Source: an uncultured SAR116 cluster alpha proteobacterium
GTDB lineage: Bacteria; Pseudomonadota; Alphaproteobacteria; Puniceispirillales; Marisalimonadaceae
Length of the DNA stretch: 64,000 nucleotides
Direction of reading: 5' to 3'
Assembly: GCA_902616005.1 (NCBI GenBank)
Contig: CACMRG010000003.1
Span: 54,205-118,204 of the forward strand
Below the pieces are notes generated by a model, which was not told where the DNA came from, did not search any database, and saw only the letters and a program-made list of their open reading frames with translations. This document shows positions 9,401 to 19,321 of the stretch, in pieces (positions within the stretch are counted from its first letter, which is position 1; every line of letters begins with the position of its first letter). Made by a program: the position numbers and the translations under genes.

Positions 9401-11046
9401 TTATCGCTAAAGTTAGACATTCAACTCCTGGTGTTGGACTGATTTCACCACCGCCTCATCATGATATTTATTCAATTGAAGATTTAGCTCAACTTATATT
9501 TGATTTAAAAAATGTAAATCCTGAAGCCAGAATTTCTGTAAAGCTTGTCTCTGAGGTAGGTGTTGGCACTGTAGCGGCTGGAGTAAGTAAAGCACATGCT
9601 GATCATGTTACAATTTCAGGGCATGATGGTGGAACTGGAGCCAGCCCGTTAACCTCAGTTTTAAATGCTGGAGGTCCTTGGGAGATAGGCTTATCAGAAA
9701 CTCATCAAACTTTAGTAACAAATGGTTTAAGAGGTAGAATAGCAGTTCAAGTTGATGGTGGATTGAGAACAGGTAGAGACGTTGTGATTGGAGCAATTCT
9801 GGGTGCTGATGAATTTGGTTTTGCTACTGCGGCATTAATATCCGAGGGATGTATAATGATGAGAAAATGTCATCTAAATACTTGTCCAGTAGGGGTTGCA
9901 ACTCAAGATCCTGAATTAAGAAAAAATTTTACAGGTCAACCTGATCATGTCGTTAACTTTTTTGTATTTATAGCTGATGAAGTCAGAGAAATTATGGCAG
10001 ACCTTGGAGTTAAAAAATTTGATGACCTAATTGGACATAGAAAATACTTAGATTTTGAAGTAGCAAAAAACCACTGGAAAGCCCATAATCTTGACTTATC
10101 TGATGTCATTTTTGAAATAGAAAATAAAGAGAATGTAAGTATTTATAATAATGAGAAACAAGATCACAGCCTTGAGAAAGTTTTAGATCATACTCTCATT
10201 AGAGATTCCAAAGATGCTTTAGAAAATAAAAAAAGAGTTAATTTAAAATATAACATTTTTAATATAGACAGAACTGTTGGAGGAATGTTGTCAGGACAAG
10301 TTGCTTTAAAATATGGTTATGAAGGGTTACCAAAAAATACCATAAATATAGATTTTTCTGGTAATGCGGGTCAAAGTTTTGGCGCTTGGTTAGCCAAAGG
10401 AATAACATTAAATTTATCTGGTGATGCCAATGACTATGTTGGCAAGGGATTGTCAGGTGGGATTATATCAATCAAAAAAAATATAAATAGCAAATTAGTT
10501 TCTGATCAAAATATTATTGCTGGAAACACTCTGCTTTATGGTGCTATTTCAGGTGAGTGTTATATTAATGGCGTAGTTGGTGAAAGATTTGCCGTGAGAA
10601 ATTCTGGAGCAACTGCCATTGTTGAAGGTTGTGGTGATCATGGTGCAGAGTACATGACAGGTGGTGTAGTTGTTATTTTAGGTCAAACTGGAAGAAATTT
10701 TGCAGCTGGAATGTCTGGAGGAATTGCATATATATATGATAAAGACAATGAATTTATTAAAAAATGCAATATGGCAATGGTAGAAGTAGATATATTAAAG
10801 AGAGCAAATTTAAATGATGATTTTAATGAGGAATTAATTGATAAAAACTTGTTAGATTTTGATGAGATTAGATTAAAAAAAATAATACAAAATCATGTTA
10901 AGATGACATGTAGCGAAAAAGGTGAGAATATTTTAAGTAATTGGGATAAGGAGGTTTCTAATTTTAAAAAAGTTATGCCAACTGAATTTAAACGTGTTCT
11001 TACAAGTTATAAAAAAGAAAATATGAGTAAGGTTGTAGGAGAATAA
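6430..11046 (+). CDS. gltB: Glutamate synthase (NADPH) large subunit
   Basis: A 1538-residue GOGAT alpha subunit. After a propeptide of about 26 residues, Cys27 in DACGFGF is the glutaminase nucleophile of the N-terminal amidotransferase domain (to about residue 430). A central domain, the FMN-binding synthase domain (about 880-1270, with [10 protein letters not shown] and QLPGHKVD), the [3Fe-4S] cysteines Cys1141, Cys1147 and Cys1152 ([12 protein letters not shown]) and the C-terminal GXGXG beta-helix follow. It makes two glutamates from glutamine and 2-oxoglutarate in ammonia assimilation. gltD starts 1 bp after the stop. Full length, no disruption seen. Confidence 0.98.
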   Translation: MKKEIFKRIGFPEKKGLYDPSFEKDACGFGFIADINNEPKHEIVHQALDIVHKLDHRGAIGADPLAGDGAGILIQLPDKFFRDYFKSQKISLPELGNYAVGMVFLPNDITRSSIAQKAVEQAISDEGQIFIGWRDVPTEDTVLGNSVINNKPIIKQFFIQRSSKCKDEKHFQRKLYVIRKTVHKKIHQSNLLEWEDFYIVSLSTRTIVFKGMVLAPNLSKFYVDFQDTKFETAIALFHQRFSTNTFPSWRLAQPFRFLCHNGEINTVKGNINWMNSRKHSMKSKTLGDDLDKLWPIIENSPSDSSTFDNALELLVMGGYSLPHAMMLMIPEAWKDNASMDAERKAFYEYYSALIEPWDGPAAMAFTDGKQIAATLDRNGLRPARYIVTDDNLIIMASEVGVLPEIPEEKIVKKWRLQPGKMLLVDLEKNKIISDEDLKDDLKRKHPYTEWLKSNQILLSDVPKEIGPMTPDEKSLLNLQKAFGYTQEDLKFFLEPMIKSGEDPIGSMGRDIPLAALSNKSRLLYDYFFQNFAQVTNPPIDPIREELVMSLVSFIGPRPNLLDLTSGGKQKRLEVDQPILTNTDLERIRRIENHLSGSFKTLTLSICYKKDKNTGNIDSIISSLCSKAEKAVSENDYNILILSDRKVDEDHIALPALLATGAVHHHLIKKGLRTDVGIVVETGEARRVHDICLLAGYGAEAINPYLAFYTLSNIISKSKINVLEDEASKKYIKALNKGMLKVMSKMGISTFQSYCGAQIFDAVGLSSNVVEKFFTGTATRIEGVNLREIQSETEDRHFNAFKDNFEYDNILNIGGDLSFRLNGENHVWTPETIGMLQHAVRSADYSIFKKYSNKINNQTENFKSLRGLFKFKNINKPIHIDEVEPTSEIVKRFATGAMSLGSISTEAHSTLAIAMNRLGGRSNTGEGGEEPSRFKELPNGDSMKSRIKQVASGRFGVTTEYLVNATDIQIKMAQGAKPGEGGQLPGHKVDKFIAKVRHSTPGVGLISPPPHHDIYSIEDLAQLIFDLKNVNPEARISVKLVSEVGVGTVAAGVSKAHADHVTISGHDGGTGASPLTSVLNAGGPWEIGLSETHQTLVTNGLRGRIAVQVDGGLRTGRDVVIGAILGADEFGFATAALISEGCIMMRKCHLNTCPVGVATQDPELRKNFTGQPDHVVNFFVFIADEVREIMADLGVKKFDDLIGHRKYLDFEVAKNHWKAHNLDLSDVIFEIENKENVSIYNNEKQDHSLEKVLDHTLIRDSKDALENKKRVNLKYNIFNIDRTVGGMLSGQVALKYGYEGLPKNTINIDFSGNAGQSFGAWLAKGITLNLSGDANDYVGKGLSGGIISIKKNINSKLVSDQNIIAGNTLLYGAISGECYINGVVGERFAVRNSGATAIVEGCGDHGAEYMTGGVVVILGQTGRNFAAGMSGGIAYIYDKDNEFIKKCNMAMVEVDILKRANLNDDFNEELIDKNLLDFDEIRLKKIIQNHVKMTCSEKGENILSNWDKEVSNFKKVMPTEFKRVLTSYKKENMSKVVGE

Positions 11047-11047
11047 A

Positions 11048-12478
11048 ATGGGTAATCCAACAGGATTTTTAGAAATTGATAAAAAAGAGAGAAATTATGA
11101 AGATCCCAAAGATCGACTTAAACATTTTAAGGAGTTTATTGTTCCTTTAACTAATGAAGAAGTTTCTAAACAGGGTTCTAGATGCATGGACTGTGGCATA
11201 CCCTATTGTCATCAAGGGTGTCCAGTTAACAATCTTATACCTGATTGGAATGATTTAGTTTATAAGCATGAATGGAAAAAGGCATTAGACACATTACATT
11301 CAACCAATAATTTTCCAGAATTTACTGGCAGAATTTGTCCTGCTCCATGCGAAGCTGCATGCACCCTTAATTTGACAGATAATCCTGTATCAATAAAAAC
11401 TATTGAATGTTCAATTGTAGACTATGGATGGGAAAAAGGTTGGATAAAGCCCCAACTCCCAAAAAAACATACTGATAAAAAAGTAGCAATTATTGGTTCT
11501 GGACCAGCTGGATTAGCATGTGCACAGCAATTAGCAAGATTAGGACATGGTGTTGTAGTATATGAAAAAAATGAAAGAATTGGTGGTCTTCTTAGAATAG
11601 GGATCCCTGATTTTAAAATGGAAAAGACATTAATTGATAGAAGAATGGCACAAATGCAATCAGAGGGCGTTCAATTCAAAACTAACAGTGAAATAGGTAA
11701 TAATATTTCTACTAATCACATAATTGATAATTTTGATGCAGTCTCCATATGTATTGGCAGTGAAGTTCCAAGAGATTTAGAAGTTAAAGGTCGAAATTTA
11801 AAGGGTATTCATTTTGCAATGGATTTTCTATCTCAACAAAATGATATAGTGTCTGGAAAAACAATTTCAAAAGATACGCTTATTTCAGCAAAAGGAAAAA
11901 AAGTACTTGTTATTGGTGGAGGTGATACTGGTTCTGACTGTGTTGGTACTTCAAATAGACAAGGTGCAACATCTGTTCATCAGTTAGAATTGTTACCTCA
12001 ACCTCCAATTAACGAAAATAAACAATTAACATGGCCTAATTGGCCTATGAAATTAAGAACCTCTAGTTCTCATCAAGAAGGTTGTGAAAGACAATGGTCA
12101 ATTTTAACCAAATCATTTGAAGGTAATAAAAGTGGTGAGGTCTCCAAACTTCTTTGTGTAGAAGTTGAATGGAAAAAAGGCGAAGACGGATCGATGAAAA
12201 TGATTGAAGTAGAAGACTCTGAATTTATAATTGAAGCCGATCTTGTTCTGCTTGCAATGGGATTTGTTCACCCAATACATGAAGGTTTAGTCAATAATTT
12301 AAGTTTAAAACTAGACCAGAGAGGTAATGTTGAAGCTGATGAGACAAGTTTTAAAACATCATCTGATAAAGTTTTTGTTGCAGGTGATTGTAGAAGGGGA
12401 CAATCACTAGTCGTTTGGGCTATTAGTGAAGGACGGAAATGCGCAGAACGAATAGATAATTTTCTTAAAGAGAAATAA
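11048..12478 (+). CDS. gltD: Glutamate synthase (NADPH) small subunit
   Basis: A 476-residue GOGAT beta subunit. The N-terminal region carries the two [4Fe-4S] cysteine clusters, [14 protein letters not shown] and CPAPCEAAC. The FAD-binding motif [14 protein letters not shown] lies near residue 149, and the NADPH-binding motif [11 protein letters not shown] near residue 295. [17 protein letters not shown] near the C-terminus is the final FAD-contact motif. It oxidises NADPH and passes electrons to GltB. Translationally linked to gltB (1-bp gap). Confidence 0.97.
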   Translation: MGNPTGFLEIDKKERNYEDPKDRLKHFKEFIVPLTNEEVSKQGSRCMDCGIPYCHQGCPVNNLIPDWNDLVYKHEWKKALDTLHSTNNFPEFTGRICPAPCEAACTLNLTDNPVSIKTIECSIVDYGWEKGWIKPQLPKKHTDKKVAIIGSGPAGLACAQQLARLGHGVVVYEKNERIGGLLRIGIPDFKMEKTLIDRRMAQMQSEGVQFKTNSEIGNNISTNHIIDNFDAVSICIGSEVPRDLEVKGRNLKGIHFAMDFLSQQNDIVSGKTISKDTLISAKGKKVLVIGGGDTGSDCVGTSNRQGATSVHQLELLPQPPINENKQLTWPNWPMKLRTSSSHQEGCERQWSILTKSFEGNKSGEVSKLLCVEVEWKKGEDGSMKMIEVEDSEFIIEADLVLLAMGFVHPIHEGLVNNLSLKLDQRGNVEADETSFKTSSDKVFVAGDCRRGQSLVVWAISEGRKCAERIDNFLKEK

Positions 12479-12492
12479 ACTATCTTTCACAA

Positions 12493-13155
12493 ATGAATAA
12501 ATTATTTCACTATTTCTTATGTCCTTCATCAAGGTTTGTAAGAATTGTACTATATGAAAAAAAAGTAGATTTTGATTTATTTATTGAAAATTTTTCTGAT
12601 CCAAGCGAAAGTTATCTATTAAAGAACCCCGGTGGGTTTTTTCCAACTTTAAATACATCTTTTAATGAGAATGTAGTTGGGTCATTAGTAATTGTAGAGT
12701 ATCTTCAAAATTTGATGCTTCCACCAAAATTAATGATTAGAGAGAATGAAAATGAAATTAGAAGACTACTTTTTTGGTTTGAGACTAATTTTAAAAATGA
12801 AGTTATAATTCCATTATTAAAAGAAAAAGTCTTTAAGAGATTTGAAAAAAACTCCATACCCAGTAGTCAATTAATTAGAAATGCTAGATTAAATCTAAAA
12901 TATCATATGCAATATTTTAATTTTATAATTAAAGATAATGATTTTTTTGTTGATGATAATTTAAGTTACGTAGATTTATTTTATGGGGCTAGTTTGACAG
13001 TTTTAGACTATATAGATGAATTAAATTTTTTTGACTTTGAAAAATTGAAAAATTTATATTCAATTGTTAAATCAAGGCCAAGTTTTAAAAAAATACTAGC
13101 AGATAGGATTGTAGGATTAAATCCTCATTCCGATTATCTGAAACTAGATTATTAA
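12493..13155 (+). CDS. Glutathione S-transferase family protein
   Basis: A 220-residue protein whose N-terminus (residues 1-78) has a GST thioredoxin fold pattern: LFHYFLCPSSRFVRIVLYEK, then a cis-Pro motif equivalent in GGFFPTL and the ENVVGSLVIVEYL pattern where GSTs have E-S-x-x-I. The C-terminal half is helical. The CPSS motif could supply a catalytic Ser or Cys. It follows gltD by 14 bp, so it may ride on the same transcript, and it ends in a TTAA shared with the convergent hydrolase. Substrate unknown. Confidence 0.75.
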   Translation: MNKLFHYFLCPSSRFVRIVLYEKKVDFDLFIENFSDPSESYLLKNPGGFFPTLNTSFNENVVGSLVIVEYLQNLMLPPKLMIRENENEIRRLLFWFETNFKNEVIIPLLKEKVFKRFEKNSIPSSQLIRNARLNLKYHMQYFNFIIKDNDFFVDDNLSYVDLFYGASLTVLDYIDELNFFDFEKLKNLYSIVKSRPSFKKILADRIVGLNPHSDYLKLDY

Positions 13156-13898
13156 TTATTTGAAATTTGATTTAAAAGTGATTTGATTGTTTCTATTTCT
13201 TTGACTTTTGACAATCTATGTTCCCCATATTTTTCAAGGATTAATTTAACATCATTTGAAATAGTTATTTTATCTAAAACTTGTTCACTAAGTTTAAATG
13301 GTACTTCATTATCCATCATTCCATGATATAGATAAATACTACCCTCAAATTCAATTGGAGAGTTTAACACAAGGTTATTTTCTCCATCTTGAATAAATTT
13401 GTAACTAATTTCTAAATCTTCATTTAATGAGAACTTATTATTGTAAATGACTTCTTCTTTTTTTTGTGGCGATAAAGTATCCCAAACTAGGGTTTTTGTA
13501 AAATCTGGTGCTACTGCAAGGCCAATTAAAGAGTGGATATTAACTGATCTATTTTTGGCTAAAGCTAACATAATCCATCCGCCCATAGAAGAACCAATTA
13601 GTATTTGTGGACCGTTTGTTAACTTAGTAATTACAGTTTTAGCATCAAGTATCCAGTCACTTATTACAAAATCTTTAAATTCACCAGAGGAAAATCCGTG
13701 ACCTGAGTAATCAAATCTTAGGAATGAGTGATTATTTTCTATTGCCCATTCTTCTAGAGCAATAGCTTTTTGACCAGTCATGTCCGATTTTAATCCTGAT
13801 AAGAAAACTATTCCTAATTTCTTTCCATTAACTTTATTGTATGCAATGGTTCGATTATAATTTGTTTTTAAAAATTTTGTCATGTATATAGATTGCAT
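13152..13898 (-). CDS. Alpha/beta hydrolase
   Basis: A 248-residue alpha/beta-hydrolase. The nucleophile elbow is GSSMGG with Ser104; GHGFSSGEF (66-74) fits the loop after strand 4; and YGEHRLSK near residue 232 supplies the catalytic His. GMMDNEVP near 210 holds the likely acid Asp. Such 'GxSMGG' proteins near glycosyltransferases are often thioesterase- or depalmitoylase-like (ABHD10 type), but the substrate cannot be read from sequence. Its ATG is only 5 bp from that of the divergent glycosyltransferase gene; a second Met at residue 6 (13883) would leave 20 bp. Confidence 0.78.
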   Translation of the reverse strand: MQSIYMTKFLKTNYNRTIAYNKVNGKKLGIVFLSGLKSDMTGQKAIALEEWAIENNHSFLRFDYSGHGFSSGEFKDFVISDWILDAKTVITKLTNGPQILIGSSMGGWIMLALAKNRSVNIHSLIGLAVAPDFTKTLVWDTLSPQKKEEVIYNNKFSLNEDLEISYKFIQDGENNLVLNSPIEFEGSIYLYHGMMDNEVPFKLSEQVLDKITISNDVKLILEKYGEHRLSKVKEIETIKSLLNQISNN

Positions 13899-13903
13899 AG
13901 AAT

Positions 13904-15043
13904 ATGTTAAATAACAAAGTAATATTACAAATAGTTCCTGCGCTCAACAATGGTGGAGTCGAAAGAGGAGTTATTGAAACATCAAAATTTCTTGTAAAAA
14001 ATAAGAATAAATCAATTGTAATTTCTTCTGGTGGAATTTATGAACATTTAATCTCAAGATATGGAGGAATTTTATATAAAGTAGATATTCATGTAAAGAA
14101 TCCTCTGAAATGGAAAAAAATAAGAATAAAAGTAGAAGAAATTATTAATGAAGAAAAAGTTGATTTGATTCATGTCTGTTCAAGGGTTCCAGCTTGGATT
14201 ACATATCCAATAGCAGAGAATTTAAAAATTCCATTCGTTACATCTGTACATGGTAGATTTAGGAATCAGAATTTTTTAAAAAATTATTATAATAGTATTT
14301 TAATCAAAGGTGATGTGATAATAGCAATCTCAAAACACATTAAGGATAATATTGTAAATATTTTTCCTAATATAAAAGATAAAGTGGTGATTGTATATAG
14401 AGGTGTTGATTTGGAAAACTTTAATCTAAATAATATTTCAAATACTAGAATAGTGAACCAAGCTAAGTTATTAGGAGTTCGAGATGGCAGTCCTGTAATT
14501 TTAATGGCCTCAAGACCTAAAGCTTGGAAAGGGCATTTAATATTTATCAAAGCTTTATCAAAAGTCAAAATAGATTATCAATGTTTTCTGGTAGGTGCTC
14601 TAGATGGGGATGAAAGCTTCAAAAGAGATATTTATAAACAAATATCCAAACTTAATCTTGGAAATAAAGTAAAATTAACAAAATCTACAAATGATATTCA
14701 ATCAGCTTTTGTGTTAAGTGACATTGTGGTAGTGCCATCTATTGATCCAGAACCGTTCGGCAGAATAATAATAGAGGCTCAAGCTTTAAAAAAAATAGCA
14801 ATAGGCTTTGATCATGGAGGTATATCTGAGAGTATTATTGATAATGAAACAGGCCTTTTAGCAAAACCCTTAGACGTAAATGAGTTAGGAAAAAAAATTG
14901 AAACTGCATTACAATTGAATAAAACTCAACGTAAAATCATAAATAATAAAGCAATAAAAATTTTAAAAGAAAAATTTAGTTTAGATAAAATGTGTACTGA
15001 TACTTTAAATTTGTATAAAAATTGCATAGATAATTACAATTAA
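13904..15043 (+). CDS. Glycosyltransferase, GT4 family
   Basis: A 379-residue retaining glycosyltransferase of the GT-B fold. The N-terminal [23 protein letters not shown] pattern is the acceptor-side GGVER loop; the C-terminal half has [11 protein letters not shown] and the EX7E motif in [14 protein letters not shown]. Members transfer a sugar from a nucleotide donor in LPS or exopolysaccharide assembly. Cytoplasmic with membrane association likely. thrS begins 2 bp downstream, an unusual operon partner, so any shared promoter lies within or before this gene. Confidence 0.87.
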   Translation: MLNNKVILQIVPALNNGGVERGVIETSKFLVKNKNKSIVISSGGIYEHLISRYGGILYKVDIHVKNPLKWKKIRIKVEEIINEEKVDLIHVCSRVPAWITYPIAENLKIPFVTSVHGRFRNQNFLKNYYNSILIKGDVIIAISKHIKDNIVNIFPNIKDKVVIVYRGVDLENFNLNNISNTRIVNQAKLLGVRDGSPVILMASRPKAWKGHLIFIKALSKVKIDYQCFLVGALDGDESFKRDIYKQISKLNLGNKVKLTKSTNDIQSAFVLSDIVVVPSIDPEPFGRIIIEAQALKKIAIGFDHGGISESIIDNETGLLAKPLDVNELGKKIETALQLNKTQRKIINNKAIKILKEKFSLDKMCTDTLNLYKNCIDNYN

Positions 15044-15045
15044 TT

Positions 15046-16974
15046 ATGACAAATAATATTAATATTAAATTACCAAGTGGGGATATTAAATCATACCCTA
15101 ATAAAATCACTCCATCTGATATTGCCGGAGAGATATCAATATCCTTAAAAAAAAATGCTATTCTGTCTAAGGTTAATAACCAATTATGGGATTTGGACAG
15201 ATCAATTGATTTTGATTGTGATTTGGAAATAATTACAAAAGGCAATAAAGATTTACTTCAAGTTTTAAGACACGATGCTGCTCACGTGATGGCAGAAGCA
15301 GTTTTAGAATTATATCCAGATACTCAAATAACTATTGGCCCAGCTATTGATAATGGTTTTTATTATGATTTTTACAAAAAAGAAAATTTTACTCCAAAAG
15401 ATTTAGAACTAATTGAAAAAAGAATGCATGAAATTGTTGATCGAAATGAAGAAATTATTCGAGAAGTTTGGACACGAGAAGAGGCAGTTAATTTTTTTAA
15501 AAAAAATAAAGAAAAATTTAAATTAGAATTAATTAAAGATATACCAGATGGTCAAGAGATATCATTTTACAAGCAAGGAAATTTTATTGATTTATGCAGA
15601 GGGCCACATTTTAAATCCACCAAAATGCTTGGACATGCATTCAAATTAACTAAATTAGCTGGGGCATATTGGAGAGGTGACAGTAATAAAGAGACACTTC
15701 AAAGAATTTATGGAACTGCTTTTTTTACTCAAAACGATTTAGATAACTATTTGCTAATGTTAGAAGAAGCTGAGAAAAGAGATCATCGTAAATTAGGAAA
15801 AAAACTTCAATTATTCCATATGCAGGAAGAGGCTGCTGGATCAGTGTTTTGGCATCCAAAAGGGTGGTCAATATATCTTGAAATTGAAGCATATATGAGA
15901 AGAAAACTTGCTACTCATAATTATAACGAAGTTAAAACACCACAAGTGATTGATAGAGCATTGTGGGAAAAATCTGGTCATTGGGATAAATTTAAAGAAA
16001 ACATGTTTATGGTTGAAGGTGAGAGTAATAAAGTCTTAGCTCTAAAACCTATGAATTGCCCGGGACATGTCCAAATTTTCAAACAAGGTTTAAAATCATA
16101 TAAAGATTTGCCAATTAGAATGTCAGAATTTGGTTCATGTCACAGAAATGAACCCTCAGGAGCACTCCATGGAATTATGAGAGTAAGACAGTTCACTCAA
16201 GATGATGCTCACATTTTTTGTACTGATGAACAAATAACAGATGAATCACTAATTTTTTGTGATTTATTAAGAGATATTTATAAAGACTTTGGTTTTGATC
16301 AATTAAAAGTAAAGTTTTCTGATAGGCCTAAAGTAAGAGCTGGTAGTGATAAAGTTTGGGACAAAGCCGAAAAGGCTCTTATAGAAGCTGTTAATAAAGC
16401 ACAATTAGATTATGATTTAAATCCTGGTGAAGGGGCATTTTATGGTCCGAAATTAGAGTTCGTTTTAATTGACGCGATTGGAAGAGAGTGGCAATGTGGA
16501 ACATTACAAATGGATTTTGTTTTACCTGAAAGACTTGGCGCCACTTATATTGATCAAACAGGAGAGAAGAAAAATCCAGTAATGTTACATAGAGCTATTT
16601 TAGGTTCTATGGAAAGATGGTTAGGTATATTAATAGAACAGTACTCTGGTAGATTTCCACTATGGTTGACGCCTATTCAAGTTTTAGTATGTACAATAAC
16701 TGAAAAAGCAAATGATTATGCTTTGGGATTAATAAATGACTTAGAAACTAATAAAATAAGATGTGATGTTGATCTTAGAAATGAAAAAATTGGATATAAA
16801 ATTCGAGAACATTCTGAAAATGGTTGTCCAATTATATTAATTGTAGGTGAAAAGGAAAAAAATAGTAAAACAGTTGCAATACGAAGACTAGGATCAAAAA
16901 AACAAGATTTTAAATTATTTAAAGATTTAATTGAAGAAATTAAGGTAGAGGCAAGACCTCCAGATTTAATTTGA
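15046..16974 (+). CDS. thrS: Threonyl-tRNA synthetase
   Basis: A 642-residue class II synthetase of standard length and architecture. A TGS domain (1-62) is followed by the editing domain with the zinc-type HxxxH in [11 protein letters not shown] (His76, His80), then the catalytic core with [28 protein letters not shown] (motif 2) and [15 protein letters not shown] (motif 3), and an anticodon-binding domain from about residue 540. Charges tRNA-Thr; a tRNA-Thr gene lies at 21735-21810. It heads the translation block that continues with infC. Confidence 0.98.
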   Translation: MTNNINIKLPSGDIKSYPNKITPSDIAGEISISLKKNAILSKVNNQLWDLDRSIDFDCDLEIITKGNKDLLQVLRHDAAHVMAEAVLELYPDTQITIGPAIDNGFYYDFYKKENFTPKDLELIEKRMHEIVDRNEEIIREVWTREEAVNFFKKNKEKFKLELIKDIPDGQEISFYKQGNFIDLCRGPHFKSTKMLGHAFKLTKLAGAYWRGDSNKETLQRIYGTAFFTQNDLDNYLLMLEEAEKRDHRKLGKKLQLFHMQEEAAGSVFWHPKGWSIYLEIEAYMRRKLATHNYNEVKTPQVIDRALWEKSGHWDKFKENMFMVEGESNKVLALKPMNCPGHVQIFKQGLKSYKDLPIRMSEFGSCHRNEPSGALHGIMRVRQFTQDDAHIFCTDEQITDESLIFCDLLRDIYKDFGFDQLKVKFSDRPKVRAGSDKVWDKAEKALIEAVNKAQLDYDLNPGEGAFYGPKLEFVLIDAIGREWQCGTLQMDFVLPERLGATYIDQTGEKKNPVMLHRAILGSMERWLGILIEQYSGRFPLWLTPIQVLVCTITEKANDYALGLINDLETNKIRCDVDLRNEKIGYKIREHSENGCPIILIVGEKEKNSKTVAIRRLGSKKQDFKLFKDLIEEIKVEARPPDLI

Positions 16975-17012
16975 AAATTTTTTTAAAAAGTATATTTTAT
17001 AGTATAATTAAT

Positions 17013-17028
17013 AGGAGAAATTAGTATA
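17013..17028 (+). promoter_or_regulatory. Shine-Dalgarno and ATA start of infC
   Basis: AGGAG at 17013-17017 is followed 8 nt later by ATA (17026-17028). No ATG, GTG or TTG is in frame before the conserved RINQLI segment. In E. coli the rare AUU start of infC lets IF3 repress its own translation; the same logic is likely here with AUA (inference). ATT at 17020 is a poorer choice because it lies 2 nt from the AGGAG. Confidence 0.6.
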
Positions 17029-17559
17029 AACGACTCAAAACCTAGCTTTTCAGCTAAAAATGGACCAAGAATAAATCAATTAATTTCAGCCCAACATGTC
17101 CGATGTATAGATTCCCAAGGTAAACAATTAGGTATATTATCAATAACTGATGCATTAAAAGCAGCAAGTTCAATTGGACTTGATTTAGTTGAAATACAGC
17201 CAAATGTCTCACCACCTGTATGTAAAATATTAGACTATGGTAAATACAAATATGAATCGCAAAAAAGAAAAAATGAAGCTAGAAAAAAACAAAAGACCAT
17301 AGATGTTAAAGAGATAAAGTTGCGTCCTAATATAGATTCTCATGATTTTAATGTAAAAATTAAATCAGTTAAAAAATTTCTTGAAAATGGCGACAAAGTC
17401 AAAATCACTTTAAGGTTTAGAGGTCGAGAAATGGTTCATCAAGAACTTGGTAGTAATGTTCTTAACAGAGTAAAAGATGAAACTGATGCATTTAGTAAAA
17501 TTGAGGCATTACCAAAGTTGGAAGGAAGACAAATGGTTATGGTTTTAGCTCCTAAATAA
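17026..17559 (+). CDS. infC: Translation initiation factor IF-3 (ATA start)
   Basis: A 177-residue IF-3. The N-terminal domain begins with GPRINQLISAQHVRCID, followed by LDLVEIQPNVSPPVCKILDYGKY, the lysine-rich linker, and the C-terminal domain IKLRPNIDSHDFNVK with GREMVHQELG. IF-3 binds the 30S subunit and checks the start codon and initiator tRNA. The frame runs on well upstream of the first common start codon (TTG at 17320, inside the C-terminal domain), so a rare start is required; ATA at 17026 fits the ribosome binding site. Usual neighbours thrS and rpmI flank it. Confidence 0.95.
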   Translation: MNDSKPSFSAKNGPRINQLISAQHVRCIDSQGKQLGILSITDALKAASSIGLDLVEIQPNVSPPVCKILDYGKYKYESQKRKNEARKKQKTIDVKEIKLRPNIDSHDFNVKIKSVKKFLENGDKVKITLRFRGREMVHQELGSNVLNRVKDETDAFSKIEALPKLEGRQMVMVLAPK

Positions 17560-17624
17560 AAATTTGTATATTTATTGTTGATTAGTTTATTACCATTGTA
17601 TATAAGCAAATTGGAGAGTTATTT

Positions 17625-17822
17625 ATGTCTAAATTGAAAACAAAAAGTGGTGCAAAAAAAAGGTTTAAAGTTACATCTTCTGGTAAAATAAAATCTGGTG
17701 CAGCATTTTTAAGTCATAATCTTAGAAGAAGGTCTCCAAAAATGAAGAGGCAAGCGAGAGGAACAATGATTCTTAGTGATGCTGACACAAAAATAGTAAA
17801 ACAATTCTTACCTTATTCTTAA
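17625..17822 (+). CDS. rpmI: 50S ribosomal protein L35
   Basis: A 65-residue, very basic protein: [22 protein letters not shown] at the start and [16 protein letters not shown] in the middle are the L35 signature. Component of the large ribosomal subunit. Preceded by GGAGAG at good spacing and followed 12 bp later by rplT, as in nearly all bacteria. Full length. Confidence 0.98.
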   Translation: MSKLKTKSGAKKRFKVTSSGKIKSGAAFLSHNLRRRSPKMKRQARGTMILSDADTKIVKQFLPYS

Positions 17823-17834
17823 TGGAGTTATTCA

Positions 17835-18182
17835 ATGTCAAGAGTTAAAAGAGGTGTTACTAAGCACGCTAGACATAAAAAAGTTTTAAAGGCCGCAAAA
17901 GGTTATTATGGTGCCCGTAGAAAATTGTTTGGTGTTGCTCTGCAAGCTGTAGAAAAGGCCAGCGCTTATGCATATAGAGATAGAAGAGTTAATAAAAGAA
18001 ATTTCAGATCTCTCTGGATACAAAGAATAAACGCAGGTGTAAGACAGTTCGATATGAAATATTCTATATTTATAAATGGTTTAAAAAAGAAAGGTATTGA
18101 GCTTGACAGAAAAGTACTTTCAGAATTAGCTGTAAACGAACCAGATGCATTCAAATTATTGGTAGATCAAGTTAAAAAGTAA
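17835..18182 (+). CDS. rplT: 50S ribosomal protein L20
   Basis: A 115-residue L20: [29 protein letters not shown] at the N-terminus (shortened motif KRGV..RHKK..KAAKGY) and [12 protein letters not shown] in the globular domain. It binds 23S rRNA early in 50S assembly and in several bacteria represses its own operon. Standard length and standard place between rpmI and pheS. Confidence 0.98.
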   Translation: MSRVKRGVTKHARHKKVLKAAKGYYGARRKLFGVALQAVEKASAYAYRDRRVNKRNFRSLWIQRINAGVRQFDMKYSIFINGLKKKGIELDRKVLSELAVNEPDAFKLLVDQVKK

Positions 18183-18205
18183 CTTTTATTTAATCATATA
18201 TTTTT

Positions 18206-19321
18206 ATGAGTGATGATATAAAAGATAAAATTGAAATACTTGCTGAAGAATCTATTTCTAAAATCAGCAAATCAAAAAACATAAATGAATTAGAGGAACT
18301 CAGAGTTTTTTATCTGGGAAAAAAAGGGATAATTACATCTTTTTTAAAACAAATGAAAGATTTTGATCAATCTGAAAAGATTGAAATTGGAAAAAAACTA
18401 AATGTAGTTAAAAAAAAATTAATTGATCAAATTGAAGAAAAAAAATTTTTTTTAAATAATAAATTAATACAACAAAAACTTTTAAATGAAAAAATAGATA
18501 TTACGCTAGAGAATGATAATGATCAATATGGTACATTACACCCCTTATCTAAGACTATTGATGAAATATCGGCTATTTTTGCGAATATGGGTTTTTATAT
18601 AGAAGAAGGCCCTGATATCGAAACTGATTATTATAATTTTACAGCTTTAAATATTCCTTTTGAACATCCTGCAAGACAAGAACATGACACATTCTATCTT
18701 CAACCAAATTCAAAAGGTATACGAAAAGTATTAAGAACGCATACTAGTCCTGTTCAAATAAGAACTTTAGAAAAAATTAAAATTGATAAAGAAAAAGAAA
18801 TTCGCGTAATTGTTCCTGGAAGGACTTACAGATCTGATCACGATGCTACACATTCTCCAATGTTTCACCAATGTGAAGGATTAGTAATAGGAGAAAATAT
18901 AAATATGAGTCATTTAAAAGGAACTTTAATTGAATTTTTAAAAGTCTATTTTAATAGTAATGACCTTTCTGTTAGATTTAGACCAAGTTTCTTTCCGTTT
19001 ACTGAGCCATCAGCTGAAGTTGATATAGGTTATAAAAAACTCTCTGATGGAACACTTGACATTGGACAAGGAGATGCCTGGCTTGAAGTATTAGGATCAG
19101 GAATGGTACACCCAAAGGTTCTAGAGGGTGTAGGTATTGAACCGAGTAAATATCAAGGATTTGCTTTTGGAATGGGTTTGGAACGACTAACAATGTTAAA
19201 ATATAATATACCAGACTTAAGGCCTTTTTATGATAGTGACTTAAGATGGTTAAAACATTACGGGTTCCTTGGTATTAATGAAGTAAATTTACATTCTGGC
19301 TTAAATGGTATATTTTCATGA
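18206..19321 (+). CDS. pheS: Phenylalanyl-tRNA synthetase alpha subunit
   Basis: A 371-residue class II synthetase subunit. An N-terminal coiled-coil (1-95) is followed by the catalytic core with HPLSKTIDEI, EGPDIETDYYNF, the motif 2 region GRTYRSDHDATHSPMFHQ and motif 3 GFAFGMGLERLTML. Works as an alpha2-beta2 tetramer with PheT to charge tRNA-Phe. Slightly longer than average by a C-terminal tail. Overlaps pheT by 4 bp (ATGA). Confidence 0.97.
   Translation: MSDDIKDKIEILAEESISKISKSKNINELEELRVFYLGKKGIITSFLKQMKDFDQSEKIEIGKKLNVVKKKLIDQIEEKKFFLNNKLIQQKLLNEKIDITLENDNDQYGTLHPLSKTIDEISAIFANMGFYIEEGPDIETDYYNFTALNIPFEHPARQEHDTFYLQPNSKGIRKVLRTHTSPVQIRTLEKIKIDKEKEIRVIVPGRTYRSDHDATHSPMFHQCEGLVIGENINMSHLKGTLIEFLKVYFNSNDLSVRFRPSFFPFTEPSAEVDIGYKKLSDGTLDIGQGDAWLEVLGSGMVHPKVLEGVGIEPSKYQGFAFGMGLERLTMLKYNIPDLRPFYDSDLRWLKHYGFLGINEVNLHSGLNGIFS

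Noticed and set aside
17320..17559. IF-3 as a 79-residue protein starting at TTG 17320
   Set aside because: The upstream frame encodes the complete N-terminal domain and has a good ribosome binding site before ATA.
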